64,000 nt of DNA from Dipteris shenzhenensis (taxonomy: Eukaryota; Polypodiophyta; Polypodiopsida; Gleicheniales). The DNA is taken from NCBI GenBank assembly GCA_047967505.1, contig CM106538.1. One strand, written 5' to 3'. Position 1 is the stretch's first letter. The number at the start of each line of letters is the position of its first letter. Below the pieces are notes generated by a model. It made no database searches, was not told where the DNA came from, and saw only the letters and a program-made list of their open reading frames with translations. Made by a program: the position numbers and the translations under genes. Positions 11,440 to 23,519 of this stretch are shown here, one piece after another.

Positions 11440-12570
11440 AGATGCCTTGCCCAAGAGCCTTATGATTGTAAAGAAAGGAAGAGTGAAAAAAGAAAAAGGG
11501 TTGGCCCTCCCTTTAAAGGGTGACTTGTATAAAAGGCCAAATGGTCCACTTTGGTCTTCATTGGCTTCGCTGAGTAACACCCTGCCAATTGCACCCATAG
11601 AGTGCACTCTTCCAAACATTGACTAGGCTTGTGAGAAAACTTGAAGTTGGAATCTTGACTTGAAATGCACACGAGTACTTCTTGCCTGTGACCTTTGAAT
11701 CCGAGACCCTGAACACTGAAGCCAATACTTATTGAGAATAGCCCATGGTTGAGGAAAGTGTATCCTAAGAACCCATGTGCAACATAACCGATGGCACTTG
11801 CACCTGAGCAAATCCCAAGGCCACCCACACATCTTGGCACTGTATCATAAGACTAGGAGAAGGAGTGCCATCACTCAAACCATATAAAGTCCCTAGCTAG
11901 TCTATCCAATTCGCCGAGACAACTAGCCAAATATGGCATCACAGAGCAGACAAACACCAAAGTAGGGGTAAGTAAATGATTCAACATTGTCACCCGGCCC
12001 AAACGTGAAAGACGCTTACCACACCATTTGTGAAACTTGCCTGAGACCTTTAGCATAAGCCAATCAAACCGTTGTTTGAGAGAGTAACGCTAGAAATTGA
12101 TCTGGCATCCAAGATACCTCAGCACTATTCCCAGTTGTACAATTGAAAAACCAAAGTTAGAGACCCACATGGGTACAGGCTCCCAATATAGCCAAAGAAG
12201 TGTTGTTTTAGAAACATTGACTTTAGAATTAGACAGCACCACAAATTCAGCATAAATGTCAAGGAAGTGATTGATGTTATGCTGTAAGAAAGTTTGCATT
12301 ATCATCATCAAACATTTGGGACAAAAATAAAGTTTGTTCTAGAAGAGTTAATCCTAGCAATGACCTAGAAGACAAATGAGAATCAAGCTATTGAAGCAAT
12401 GGCTTGATGAAAATTGCAAACAATAGCAGTGCAAGAGGGCACCCTTGCCTCACAGAATGCCATAGAGGAAAGGAATGATAGTGGTAACCGTTGATTGATA
12501 TTTGAGCGGATGCATTAGCAATTAAGACCTGTGCCATACGGCAAAATCCGTTGCTAAAACCTAAGTTTTG
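11440..12570 (-). pseudogene. LINE reverse-transcriptase remnant
   Basis: Non-LTR retrotransposon on the minus strand. From 12560 to about 12388 it shows 'QVLIANASAQISING' and 'SVRQGCPLALLLFAI', the LINE RT 'G-RQG-PLSP-LF' motif. The catalytic F-A-D-D region (about 12340) is corrupted, reading 'LLEQTLFL'. Next come 'VNVSKTT' (about 12240), the thumb/connection block 'KRLSRLGRVTMLNHLL' (about 12030-11980) with 'RDFIWFE', and 'GGLGI' (about 11815). Frameshifts separate the blocks. The 5' part runs into the CA-rich duplication at 12500-13020. It cannot be active. Confidence 0.75.
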
Positions 12571-12646
12571 CATGACCGTTATCATAAAATTCCAACTAAC
12601 CCATATATATACGTGTGTTGTGTGTGTGTGTATATGTATATGCATA

Positions 12647-12683
<37 letters not shown>

Positions 12684-12875
12684 TACATACACACACACAC
12701 ACACACACATATTTGAGCGGATGCATTAGCAATTAAGACCTGTGCCATACGGCAAAATCCGTCGCTAAAACCTAAGTTTTGCATGACCTTTATCATAAAA
12801 TTCCAAGTAACCCATATATATACGTGTGTTGTGTGTGTGTGTATATGTATATGCATACACACACACACACACACA

Positions 12876-12960
<85 letters not shown>

Positions 12961-12994
12961 TACATATACACACACACACACACACACACATATT

Positions 12995-13022
<28 letters not shown>
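12500..13022. repeat. 211-bp tandem duplication with long CA microsatellites
   Basis: The unit starting ATTTGAGCGGATGCATTAGC is present at 12500-12710 and again from 12711. Each copy carries the same piece of LINE RT sequence followed by a (GT)/(AT)/(CA) tract. The second copy's CA tract has grown to well over 100 bases (about 12856-12958), followed by two more CA blocks split by 'TTACATA' and 'TATTACATA' (to 13022). His/Thr- and Cys/Val-repeat open frames here are repeat artefacts. Confidence 0.88.
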
Positions 13023-13025
<3 letters not shown>

Positions 13026-13049
13026 AGGACTAGTAATACTAAAATAAAC

Positions 13050-14818
13050 ATCCATTTTGCTAGATTAATTGCGTTCCTGAGACAAGTCTATAGATGATTG
13101 TTTCTTGGAGAGGTTGTGTATATAGACATTACTTGGTGTACAAATATACCCTTTAAATTTCAAAAAAATCATCAATAATGTTCATACACATCAATGAAGG
13201 ACAAATAAATGATGTTCATATACATAAATGGGGGCCAAACAAACTCATCAAGAATGTTCATACACATCAATGAGGCCAAATAAATGATTGCTTTATTTCA
13301 ATAATTGCTTACATGGAAGTATATATTCAATACTTTTCTCCCTTAGAAGGGTAGTAGAAAGGATAGAAGTATCGTGAGTAACATAGCCAAAAGAACTATC
13401 AAGAAAATGTGCAAACTTTTTACTAGTACAACAAGGCCTACTAAGAATGGCTACCTTTCCATGCAGTGTAAGCTTTCTACCAATGCATAATTGATGGCCT
13501 TTTGTCCTAATTCTTTCACATAATTACAGGATGCCTCCAAGCTCCTCTAACCCAATGAGGCAGAGCACTCATAACTTGAGGTGACAATATATAGAAATTG
13601 TGACATACCTTATCAAGACTAGGAGAAGCAAATATAGTGATCATAGGCTTTTTCTTAAAATGGGAGCAATTTTAAGACAAAGAACTTGAGACTTTAGACA
13701 CTTCTCTAGCAATCCTTTCAATTAAGAGTAATGTTGATTTCTTTAAGAACTTGAGAAAAGAAATTTCCCATATAGAACTTTAAACACAACCTTAATATTA
13801 TATCATTTAAAAACCTTAATAGGAAATCTACAAATCGATCCAAGAATTGTAAACTTTTCTTACAGTCTCTACACGTGAAAATTCTCTGGTTTGAGGAGTA
13901 AGGAGAATCACAAGAAACAAGATGTATCAGTCTAGAAGTAGATGAAATGTTTCTAATAGGGGAGTCATAAGAAACATGATGCATTTGTCTAGAAGTACAT
14001 GCAAGCATTTCTAATATCATCATTAGGAAAATGGAGAGAAGTAATAGGAATCACTTTAGCTTTCCACACTTGAGATGGATTACGACAACAAGCAGAAATG
14101 TTCTCAGTCTTCGATTGAGTTCTCCAAACCATAGGATTCTTTTGACTAGCCTTTTTACTATTGTGATGAGCCAACTTCCCTTTTTTAATTTAAATCTCTA
14201 GGAAATAAGATATGTAAGTTCTCAAGTTCTCGAGGCCTAACTGTTTTGAAAAACTCAGCAATTTCTCTTTCTATATGCCTAGTAACAAAACAACAAATGG
14301 ATTCAAAACTAGATTTTGCCAATATTGCCATTCTCTTTCTATATGCCTGATAACAAATGGATTCAAAACCATATTTTGCCATTATTGCATGTAAGGGTTT
14401 CAAATCTCCAAATAAAAAATTCTTTTTATGAACTTTCCTAGCTTCCCTAACATGCTTTTGAAAAAGAACGGCATGTGTGTTTTATATTTTTTATGTTTTC
14501 TCTCCCACTCCCTATTTTATTTATTTATTTATTTTTAAAAGAAAGAGGGTTTATATTACTTCCAGCATATACAACTTGTTCAACTAATAAAGATGAACAA
14601 CAAGAAACTGAGACAGAACAAAAAGCAAAATCATACAACAATTATAGACTAAGGGTCATTGTTCTTGGCTTTAAAGTCTCCGTTGATCAAAGCCTTGCCA
14701 TCTCAAAAGACAGCCCATTTCCCTTCTTTTTTGGCCACCTTTACCTTTGTAAGCTCCGAGGTCTTAGTCTTTAGCTGAGCTTTTGTGAGTTCCTCTGCCA
14801 TCCACGTGCTTAATCCTT
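13050..14818. other. No gene recognised
   Basis: AT-rich sequence with a diverged short duplication around 13919-14020 ('CTAGAAGTA...ATTTCTAATA' twice) and another around 14270-14390 ('TTTCTATATGCCT', 'AAATGGATTCAAAAC'). The open frames are short and match nothing known to me. Confidence 0.4.
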
Positions 14819-15372
14819 TCAGATTATTTGATTGTCAATATCCCGAGTTCTTTCATCTTTTGACTCAAAGGTAAGGATTGCATGCGCTCCTACTTTTCCA
14901 ATAATAAACTCTAGGTCTTCCCATGCAACTCCTAGTAAAGCTTTGCTGATTTTCTCATGAGTCTCTTCATAAGAGTCTTCCACTATGAAGCAGTTGTTTG
15001 ATAAACCTCCAATCCTGAGCATTCTTGAGTTGCACAATCTATCGGCTTGCTCTTTAACTTCCTTCTGTAGTCGAGTAGATAGATGTGTATCTAAGGAGCT
15101 CTTTACTTCTCCTTTGAGCTTCTCTTGGATCTCTCCCTTGAGCTTCTCATGCATCTCTTCCATTTGACTAAATACAGCTTCATCATGAGCTACAAGGGGG
15201 CTTGCCTTCTCTAGTTTGCTCTCAACCACTTTTACTCTCTCTTCTAGCTAAAACTTTTGCTTCAGCTCATTGTTCTCCTTTTTGAGAAGGAGAACTTGCT
15301 ATTGTAGAAGAATAATGACCTCATTTTGCCTAGTGTTAGGCAAGGGTGAAGCTATTGTTGTAGCATAAGAAG
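14819..15372 (-). pseudogene. Coiled-coil protein fragment, LINE ORF1-like
   Basis: Minus-strand frame of 136 codons (15229-14819). It extends upstream to about 15372 if two stops are read through ('LLQ*QVLLLKK' and 'KQKF*LEE'). The N-terminal part is a heptad-rich coiled coil (Leu/Lys/Glu spacing over roughly 100 residues). It is followed by 'MLRIGGLSNN', then an alpha-beta pattern ending 'HAILTFESKDERTRDI'. A coiled coil followed by an 'LRI-G' RRM-like fold is the layout of LINE-1 ORF1 RNA-binding proteins. The match is structural intuition, not alignment, so this could be another coiled-coil protein. The stops show it is broken at the 5' side. Confidence 0.4.
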
Positions 15373-15498
15373 GCTGCTTCTCTTATTTCTTGTCCTCCCT
15401 TATTTTATTAATTATTAATATTTTAAATTTTAAATAAATAAACAAGTAATAAACTAAATTTAAAATTTTGTTTCTTCTTCTTCTTCCTTTGGGTTCAC

Positions 15499-15549
<51 letters not shown>

Positions 15550-15551
15550 AT
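15499..15551. repeat. (CT)n(CA)n microsatellite
   Basis: A CT run passes directly into a CA run. A second CT run lies at about 15797-15832. Confidence 0.9.
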
Positions 15552-15791
15552 TGTACCCATTATGAAGCGCATCCATTTATTTATAACAAGTACATGTTTA
15601 AAAACTTGGTGCCTTGTTCAATCGGCACATTTATTTGTAGAGATCACCTATCAATGCCCTTTTGCTTCTTCATCACAGGTGATCAGGGCCCATTTGATTT
15701 TATGAGGATCGTGGAGCTTTGATGCTAGTTCTAGTCTTGTGAAATTCTAGAGGTTGGTTATGAGAGATTCGTTGTCGTGCATTCTATTTGC

Positions 15792-15836
<45 letters not shown>

Positions 15837-16270
15837 ACTCCCTCACATCATACGGCTCCCCTCTCTCAACTCCGCTCCCTTAGCTCCTGTGCCCCCCTTT
15901 GCATAGTCTTTATAGCTTCCCACCATCCTCTACAAGCTTTTGCGTGGCAACTCGAACCAACTCAAATGTGGCAATTCAAACATGAATGTGGCAACTTAAC
16001 CAGTAACACACTCTGTCATCCCAAAAGATAGTCAACATGAGATTTGCCAACAAAATGGAGCTCATAGTTTAGCCCCCTAGTCTTCTTTTAGTTTAGCCGC
16101 CAGGTCTTCTTGCAATTCAGTATTGCGTTGTCTCTTAGTCTTCAGTTCAGTGCAACTACCCTATGTTTAATTTGCCTAGTCCCAAGTTTAGTATAGCCCA
16201 AGCCTTGAGTTACTAAACCCATGCTGAACCCTTGGCTCAACTTGGGGGTTAGCTCTAGCATAGGGGCACT
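15552..16270. other. No gene recognised
   Basis: Non-coding by eye. 'CAACTCAAATGTGGCAATTCAAACATGAATGTGGCAACTT' (around 15958-15998) is a small internal echo. The open frames around the CT runs are chance. Confidence 0.4.
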
Positions 16271-17094
16271 TAGTTTTATGCAAGCAATTGTGGACACTTT
16301 CATACAGAAGATGCTTGTCACTTAGACTCCAATTAGTAAACTCTCATACTCAGATATTGCAAGCTACAACCTATCAACATCCATTGCCTATGCAAAGACA
16401 TAAAGAAAGAGGATCATCTCAGACCCGCAGAAGCAAATATATTACTTGCAGTAAGAAACCAGAGAGCTCAAACTCCAAATTGCAACCCTTGGAAGGAAAG
16501 TGCAATAATTAGAGAGTAATGGAAAGCACAAAATTATTGTAGAGGTCATACACAAATCTAATGCTACCTTATCGAATTTGTTCGTGAGTTCCTAATTATG
16601 TTCAATGACTATGCTTGTTAATTCTCTCTTCCCTTTTGCTTATTTTGTTCTCAAAATGTTTGCCCTTTGTTTATGCTCTTACCCTACATAGTTTTATGCA
16701 AGCAACTGTGGACACTTTCATATAGAAGATGCTTGTCACTTAGACTCCAATTAGTAAACTCTCATACTCAGATATTGCAAGCTGGAACCTATCGACATCC
16801 ATTGCCTATGCAAAGACATAAAGAAAGAGGATCATCTCAAACCCACAAAAGCAAATATATTACTCGTAGTAAGAAACCAGAGAGCTCAAACTCCAAATTG
16901 CAACCCTTGGAAGGAAAGTGCAATAATTAGAGAGTAATGGAAAGCACAAAATTATTGTAGAGGTCATACACAAATCTAATGCTACCTTATCGAATTTGTT
17001 CGTGAGTTCCTGATTATGTTCAGTGACTATGCTTGTTGATTCTCTCTTCCCTTTTGCTTATTTTGTTCTTAAAATGTTTGCCCTTTGTTTATGC
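16271..17094. repeat. 418-bp tandem duplication
   Basis: The block beginning TAGTTTTATGCAAGCAA at 16271 is repeated from 16689, an offset of 418 bases. The copies match to about 17094 with roughly a dozen substitutions by eye. The related 74- and 87-codon open frames in the two copies are consequences of the duplication. I see no protein family in them. Confidence 0.88.
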
Positions 17095-17099
17095 AAGAA

Positions 17100-19500
17100 A
17101 AAATGATTTCACTCACATTGTGAAGCTCTTGACAACAATTCTGAGAGAGTTGGCTTTGTAATTTTTTATTATTGTTCTTTTCTTTTGCAACAAAATTCCA
17201 TTTCGCACTATAAATAAATATACATATATATAATATAAAAGCCAATAAAACAGATTCGCAAAAATAATGCCAAATGTTTTGATTGTCAACATAAAAGGGC
17301 TCCATTACCTACCTTATTCGTAGGATACGAAACTGGAAGAACAAACTTGCATTCTTGGAGTGGTTTACTTCCCACATCCAATCAACTCAAAATCTAACTC
17401 CATTACCTATCTTATTCGTAGGATAGGAATCCATAAGAACAAACTTGCATTCTTGGAGTAATAAACTACTTGTCTTAATTGAGAAGAGCAATCATGCCAA
17501 TATTCAAGGTACTAATGTACTATTTAAATTCTAATGCAAAGTGCACTCGTTATCATACATAAGTGGTGGAATGTTAAATAACCCGCCTCACTAATAAATG
17601 ATAAGGCAACCAAAATAAGCTCAACTACCCTACTCCTTGTGTTGCACTACTAATCAATGGCCAAGTAACAATGGCGCAAGAAACTAAAATGTTAGTAGAA
17701 TGTCATTGATAGATAGCTAGAATAGAGTTAGAAACCCAACAAGGACCAACCACATACCCAACAATAGCTAAAAATCCCATTTGAGAGATGGGAAGAAAAG
17801 GCCCATGGAGGATGATCTCATTGAAAGTGAAGAGTCCCTACTAACCCTAGATTTCTAATGTGATAAGAGACATTCACACTCACATTTTTCTACTAGCAAA
17901 CTTAAAAACTTGGCACCGACACAAAATAGTGCTACAAAGCAATTGCAAATGATATGTCAACATGAAGCAAATAGATGCACTGGCAAAAAGAAGTTGATTA
18001 CTTTGGGGAGTAATGGATTACTAAGGAATAAAGGGATGAAGGGAGCTCTCTTTAGTTGCTAGCCACTTCCCTTTCTCAAGAGGGGGGTCCTCAATTGGCC
18101 AAATAAAAGCAAAAACTCAAAGAATATACCATAAGATGTAGGTCTTTGCTTACCTAATAATGCATTATAACAAAAATTGTTGGCGAAACCTATCTATAAT
18201 TACATAGGAAATATCACTTTCTCCAACAAAGCCCAAAGAGAACTTGGATTTTGTTAAATTCCTCTCACAATTTGCAAATTCACAATACCAAGCTTGCATT
18301 TTAATAAAGAAGACATAGGTGCACTAGAAAGTCTTATTTTGCATAGAGTTGAGAGTTCGGATGCCAAAGGCGTGATTCCAATTAATCCAAAACACTGGGC
18401 AATAGCTTAAACATCCCTAGCTACAATTGGGGATGGAAATACACCCGTATGAAGTGCAGTACTTGGGGATGGAAACACACTTACTAGCTCACGTACTACA
18501 CAAAAACTTGTGCAAAGGCAATACATTTGTAGTCAACCCCTCCAACTTTGATGCCAAGCATCATTCACACGGGTGGCAGCCCTCTAAAGCCCAAACTTGT
18601 AATAAAGATAAAAGACAAGTAGATTAGCAACAAGAAGGGCACACACCTAGGATGGGAGGTGTCAAAAGTACAACTTTGGGGCATTCCGAAGACCCAAAAA
18701 CCAAGCGAGTTCTTCAAGCATCAACTAACTTTTCTACTCTCCAAAAAATTAGTAACTGTCATTCCGATAATGCAACACCACTCAATCTCCAAAGTATCCC
18801 ATATAGCTCCAATTCAGTTCGGAAATAAACAAAACTTCATTAGCCCCACAATTGCGGTAACATTTATTCAGCTGACAATGACTTCCTAAAACCTCAAAAA
18901 CTGCCCACACGTTGGCAGATGTAGTTACATCAAAATTTGTCATAGATTCTCAAACAGATTTGAAGCATTAATTAAATCTCTATACAACCTACGCCTTCCT
19001 AGGTTCAACATTAAGCAAACATACATATCAAATCACCCAAAAACTTCAGCCCGCCACAGTCAGCAAAAAAGAAAAGCCTCATGAATCATGACATGTGCAA
19101 GGAAAAACCAATGGAGAATACTTCATGCTTCAAATCATTTCAACATGAACAAATGATGAAAATGGCACATCTTCTGTTCTCCCCCTGCAACTGTTAAAAC
19201 TACCTTCCATTACCCTACATGAGCTCAAGTAATCGCAGCTATCCACTGCCTGAAAAGCTCACAATCTGTCCACAATCAGGAAATCACTGCTGTATATCTT
19301 TTCGAATTTGAGTCGTATTATTTCCTGAGCTTCTGACAGATAGAACTGCAGTTTGAACACTGGTCAGTCCAAAATCATCAGGCATGAGACCCATAGCAAA
19401 GGAAGAAGAAAAGGGACATGCAACCCAAGAAACAATCGCTGTTCATTTGCCTTCGTTATGTACTCTTTGTCGCTTCAGTGAGTAGCCGTGCTTTCTTTTG
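17100..19500. other. No gene recognised; 98-bp local duplication at its left
   Basis: A segment starting CTCCATTACCTA at 17300 recurs at 17398 (offset 98), sharing about 65 bases with mismatches. The rest (to 19500) has only short frames and no family match. Confidence 0.45.
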
Positions 19501-19593
19501 CTTTATAGATGACTGCGATAGATGTGATAAGGGGTTTTCGTTAGCTGTACCACATGCTTTCCTTCTTCACATCTATCAAGGTCATCTATAAAG
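19501..19593 (+). other. Pre-miRNA-like hairpin
   Basis: The 27-base arm 19501-19527 (CTTTATAGATGAC-TGC-GATAGATGTGA) pairs with 19567-19593. 24 of 27 positions pair, with one central 3-nt internal loop and a 39-nt terminal loop. The few bases next to the arms extend the pairing. Stem length, the small symmetric bulge and the loop size suit a plant microRNA precursor. I do not recognise a conserved microRNA in either arm. A small transposon-derived foldback is the alternative. Confidence 0.4.
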
Positions 19594-19599
19594 ACCTCG

Positions 19600-20551
19600 A
19601 CAGATGCCTCCAAAGGGTCCTAAGGGATGGCTTAGTTTTTAGGTCCATAGTTTTGAAGTTAGTTCATTTGGTCAATTTCACCATCCAAATTGTGGTTAGT
19701 ACGAGCTTTAAGTGTGTGTTAGTAGTAGTTTAAGAGATTCTAATGTGTTTAGGGTTAAGGTTTTGTTTGCTTTGGAGCTCCTAAATGTTCATGTCTTTTG
19801 TTGTGGAAACCTTAAATGGTTATTTCTTTTGTTAGGTATTTCTCTCTAAGGATAGAGGCTCTCTTTGTCTCTTGTATGACACCACCTTTATATTACTCTT
19901 GCCAAAATAGGCACGTCCCCACTTTTATCTAATGGTCCTTCGACCACAGACCTCTTTCATCTCTTTTCTCTCTCTCTTTCACTCATCCACCTTTCCCCAT
20001 ATTCCTTCACCTTCACTTGCTTTTTCTCTTTTCCTTTCCTTCCAATTTACACCCATTGTTTCCCTTTTATAAGTTATTGGAAATATTTATGGAGCTTACA
20101 CTTAGACTTATAATGTCACTCCAAAAGGCAGGGCCTTAGTGGGATCTCCACCTTGTTTTGGCCTGCCGTTTGTAGGTCTTAGTGAAGGACTCCAACCAAA
20201 GCGAAAATTATTTTTGGGGGCTTTATTTTTTGAGTTCCCTTTTGCGGGATAACTCTCACATGCACCGTTCCACATGTCGCCCGTTTCGCCTCTCGCTTGT
20301 GCATGCATGTGAGACATTTCTAGCAACAAAACACCCACTAGTGCTCCGTACCTGAGAGAACATCCCGTCTTGATAAAAAAACTATAGGGCAGGCCAATTA
20401 AACCTGGTTCAATCTTGTTTAAAAAAATAGTGGAAAAAAAAAAAGAATGTATGTGCACTTGTATATGTGTGCATATGTGAATATACGCAATATGAAACTA
20501 TTGTTTACATATCAATACCATTGTTTTTGAAAGGAGGTTAAGATATGTAAC
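19600..20551. other. No gene recognised
   Basis: Non-coding by eye. 'CAAAAGGCAGGGCCTTAGTGGGATCTCCACCTTG' (about 20113-20146) and its surroundings carry a 116-codon minus-strand frame (20458-20108) with no recognisable motif. Confidence 0.35.
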
Positions 20552-20768
20552 TGTTACGGAAACAGGGTGAATTGTTAAAGCCGTTTACATTGTGTTTCCT
20601 TTAAGAGGAAATGTCGTGGTGTTTCTCTTGGAGGAAACGAAAGTTGTGAAAGAGTCTTTTTAAGACTGGTAATATATAAGTGTTATTGAGCCCTTTCCAT
20701 TCTTGTCTCATTGTGATTCAATATGTCTTGTGCTTCAATAGAGTTGTTGACTATAATCGAATACTACA
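20552..20768 (+). repeat. Possible solo LTR
   Basis: A 217-base block starts TGTTACGGAAACAGGG and ends AATACTACA, so it has TG...CA borders. It has a TATA-like AATATATAAG (about 20670) and a U/T-rich, polyadenylation-like 3' half. I find no matching 5-bp flanks and no second copy here, so this is only a shape-based call. Confidence 0.3.
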
Positions 20769-20994
20769 GTGGATGAAAGTATATTAAGAATGTGTAGAAC
20801 TGAATCTTTATTTTATTGGTACCTGAGATGTTGCACTTCAGCAGAGGTCTTTGAAGCAGTCAGAATGTATACTTGGATGCCTGAAATGGACAGGGAATTT
20901 GATCAAATGTGTGTTTTGTTAGTGCTAATCACAGCTAAATGCCATAATAATTGTGCATCACATAAACATATTCAATTTTAAAAATTAAGAGTCT

Positions 20995-21250
20995 ATGTTA
21001 TGGTACCGAATATTGATTTTGTTGATGGGTGGATAGCAAGGAACTGACACTGAAGGGATGAATTATGGGATATGTGTCGGCATGCGATAGGCAAGGTAAA
21101 TTGGATCATGGAATCTTGTCTCGTGCAAACAGAGTATATTGGAGGCTTGTAAATTGTGATCGTGATTGATGTCTTCATAATGTGAAGGTAAAGATCTTGC
21201 GTTCAATCATTGGAGAATTAAGTGTGTGTCTTTGTACTGATGCAGATTGG
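20995..21250 (-). pseudogene. Helentron APE-like endonuclease, N-terminal part
   Basis: The minus frame from about 21240 reads 'LNARSLPSHYEDINHD' followed by 'NILCLHETRF'. These are the first two motifs of the exonuclease/endonuclease/phosphatase fold as found in Helentrons and in CR1/Rex-like LINEs (N-x-RSL...H...D and I-x-CL-x-ET). The Glu of 'ET' is a metal ligand in this fold. One stop precedes it (TGA, just before LNARSL) and one TAA follows. The later motifs (the GDFN- and SDH-type sites) are not found downstream, so the domain is truncated near 20990. Its position directly after the helicase argues for Helentron rather than an unrelated LINE. Confidence 0.6.
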
Positions 21251-21639
21251 GAATAGGTAAGTTCCATGCCCAATCTATGGATAGTCTTGTCATTTCTTTT
21301 TGGACCTATGGATCAATTTTGAAATTTTTGTGTGATAGTAGCTCTCTAGTAGCTTTAGCAAGTATAGTTGATCTTTGTGGCCTACACGTGATAGTGTTGT
21401 ATATGTTAGTTAGGCCATGTTTTGTTGAGCCTGTTAGATCAACTAATGTCATGCTTTGGGAGCAATGTATTGTTCTAGCAGTTGCAAGTTGTTTTGGGAA
21501 TTGTGTTCTTGTTATTGTATGGTGTTTGTTTTGACCAACTTGGACGTCCTTCATTATTGGTCGGATTGGTGTCCATTGTTCTTGTATGTTATCTACATAT
21601 AAGTGCTTGTTTTTTTAGCATATTATCACACCTGCTTTT

Positions 21640-23010
21640 TGGTGTTGTGGAATTTGATTTAAATAATTGGACATTTATTGTCTATGTTTGCTCCTTTGAA
21701 AACACGATCAACACCATTTACAAGTTTGTCATTAATGTTGTAGTTCCTAGCACATAGTTCTATGGCTGTTTCTATTTTGAATTGTAGTGTTTTGTGCAAA
21801 CCAGCTGTTTTTTTAGGATTATCAGCTAGGCAAAATTTTTTAGGGCATGTGCTTGTGTGTGTATTGGTTGCATGAAATGTGAAAGGATCTCCTGCTATTT
21901 TGTTGAGGATCATATCATTGTGGTGTTTGGTTGATTTCACATAATAGAACAAATGGGGAATTGTTGAGTCAGGTGGGAGAGGCTTGCAGCAAGTGCTGTT
22001 TATGTTGTTGATGTTGTAATCTTTTTGCATTGTTGTGCTGAACCTGTTTAGCATGTTTACAAACTTTGGATTTTCTTGGTGCATAGGCTTTGTTAACTCG
22101 TACTAGTAAATGTAATCCTACCAAAACTGTGCAAGTTGGAGAGCTGATGTTTCACGAAATATCCATTTGTCTCTTACAGGACAGATTTGGCATAGGTCAC
22201 CAACCAAAATAATAGCAAGGCCACCAAATGGCAGATGTTGAACATGCATGATGTCACATAATCTTTGATCAATGAATTTGAACATTCTACTACCTACCTA
22301 CGACAAGAGAAATTTCATCAATTACTATTGCTTTGAGTTCGCTACTATAAGCTTTAGTCAGCATGTCCAGTTTATTGTTAGTAGTGGAAGGCTCTTGTTA
22401 AGGGTTGTTTTGTAAGCACAGGTGTGTTAAGTTCTTATAATTAACAGGAATACCTAAAGATGCATGAATCATGCTCCCATCTATGTGGCATGCATCTTTA
22501 CCAGTGTATGCATCTTTTAAAACTTTCAATTTCAAGAGATCAATGCCTAGTTCTTTGTTGTAGTTGTTCCACTAGTAAGCTTAGATAGTACTTTTTCCTG
22601 CTCCTACGCCTCCAACGATAAAAATATGCAATGGAATGGCGGAACTTGTGCTTTTTCTGTACATTATGTCATCAAAAATCAGCCTTTGTTCTCAATTTAA
22701 GCCTTGAATTTGATGATGATATTTTAGTGATGATAACATGACATGCATTAGCTAAATTGTTTCAAACATTGGTTGGTTTGTCTTCTCTTGTCTTGTTACT
22801 ATGTTTGTGGCAATGGCATTTATATCAAGAGTAGGATCATAGTTTGTTACATTGATTGTTAATGCTAATTCTAGCAGTGTTGCACTTTGAAAAGCTTCCA
22901 TCCATAGTGTATTGTGTGATTCAGTTGTTGCTAGTTCATGAGATCTTTGTCGTATCTCACTCCATTTATGTTGTTGTTGATACAAGTTGTTTACACATTG
23001 CATGTGAACT
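21640..23010 (-). pseudogene. Helentron PIF1-type helicase region
   Basis: DNA-unwinding domain of the Helitron, minus strand. 'FIVGGVGAGKST' (about 22635-22600) is an intact Walker A loop. 'DGSMIHASLGIPV' follows (about 22490). 'AIVIDEISLV' (about 22340-22310) is the Walker B 'DEIS' typical of PIF1 and Helitron helicases. Then comes a long frame (22084-21659) with 'FVNMLNRF', 'GLHKTLQFKI', 'CARNYNINDKLVNG' and 'VFKGA', matching the 'L-x-N-x-x-x-GLVNG-x-G' helicase motif. Upstream (23003-22752) is the spacer with 'WMEAFQSATLLELALTINV'. Frames change at least twice and there are stops, so it is dead although the ATP-binding residues persist. Confidence 0.72.
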
Positions 23011-23519
23011 TGTCTCGAGTTTTTTTATTTGTAACTTTTATCTTTTGAAAGTATCAAGCCATGTTTCTTTTTTTTTTTTAAATTGTCTTCCTTTTTATGA
23101 AAAGATATGTAAAGAAGTATTTGTTCCCTGTAGTAATTTGTTGGATCATGGAATTTATTATAATGCACATACCGAATTATCTTTGGCTTCTTTCTTTTTT
23201 TAAAGTGTTTGTGCATGTTGTAGTACGATCTTACTTCAGATAGAGACAAGTTCTCATGAAGTCTAGCCGACAAATGTATCTGTCAATTATAGATGGACAA
23301 ATGATGCTAGTGGAATCATCTGGTAAGGTTTGTAGCATGGTAAGCGGTTTCAAAACAAAAGCACAATCTTCTGATGGTGATGTATTGATGAATTGGCATG
23401 GTCTGGATGAATGGTACATTGGGAAGTGATAGAATTATATACATTGCTTGTTGTGCTGACATTTGTTGCATGTTCAAAAATGCACTTCCCATTTTCGAAT
23501 CCAAATTGCTGCATCAGTT

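Noticed and set aside
12856-13020. CRISPR-like or other spaced-repeat array.
   Set aside because: Simple CA microsatellites; the other tandem repeats in the window (10985, 58431, 59236) have no unique spacers.
12551-13097. His/Thr- and Cys/Val-repeat open frames on both strands.
   Set aside because: Translations of CA/GT microsatellites.
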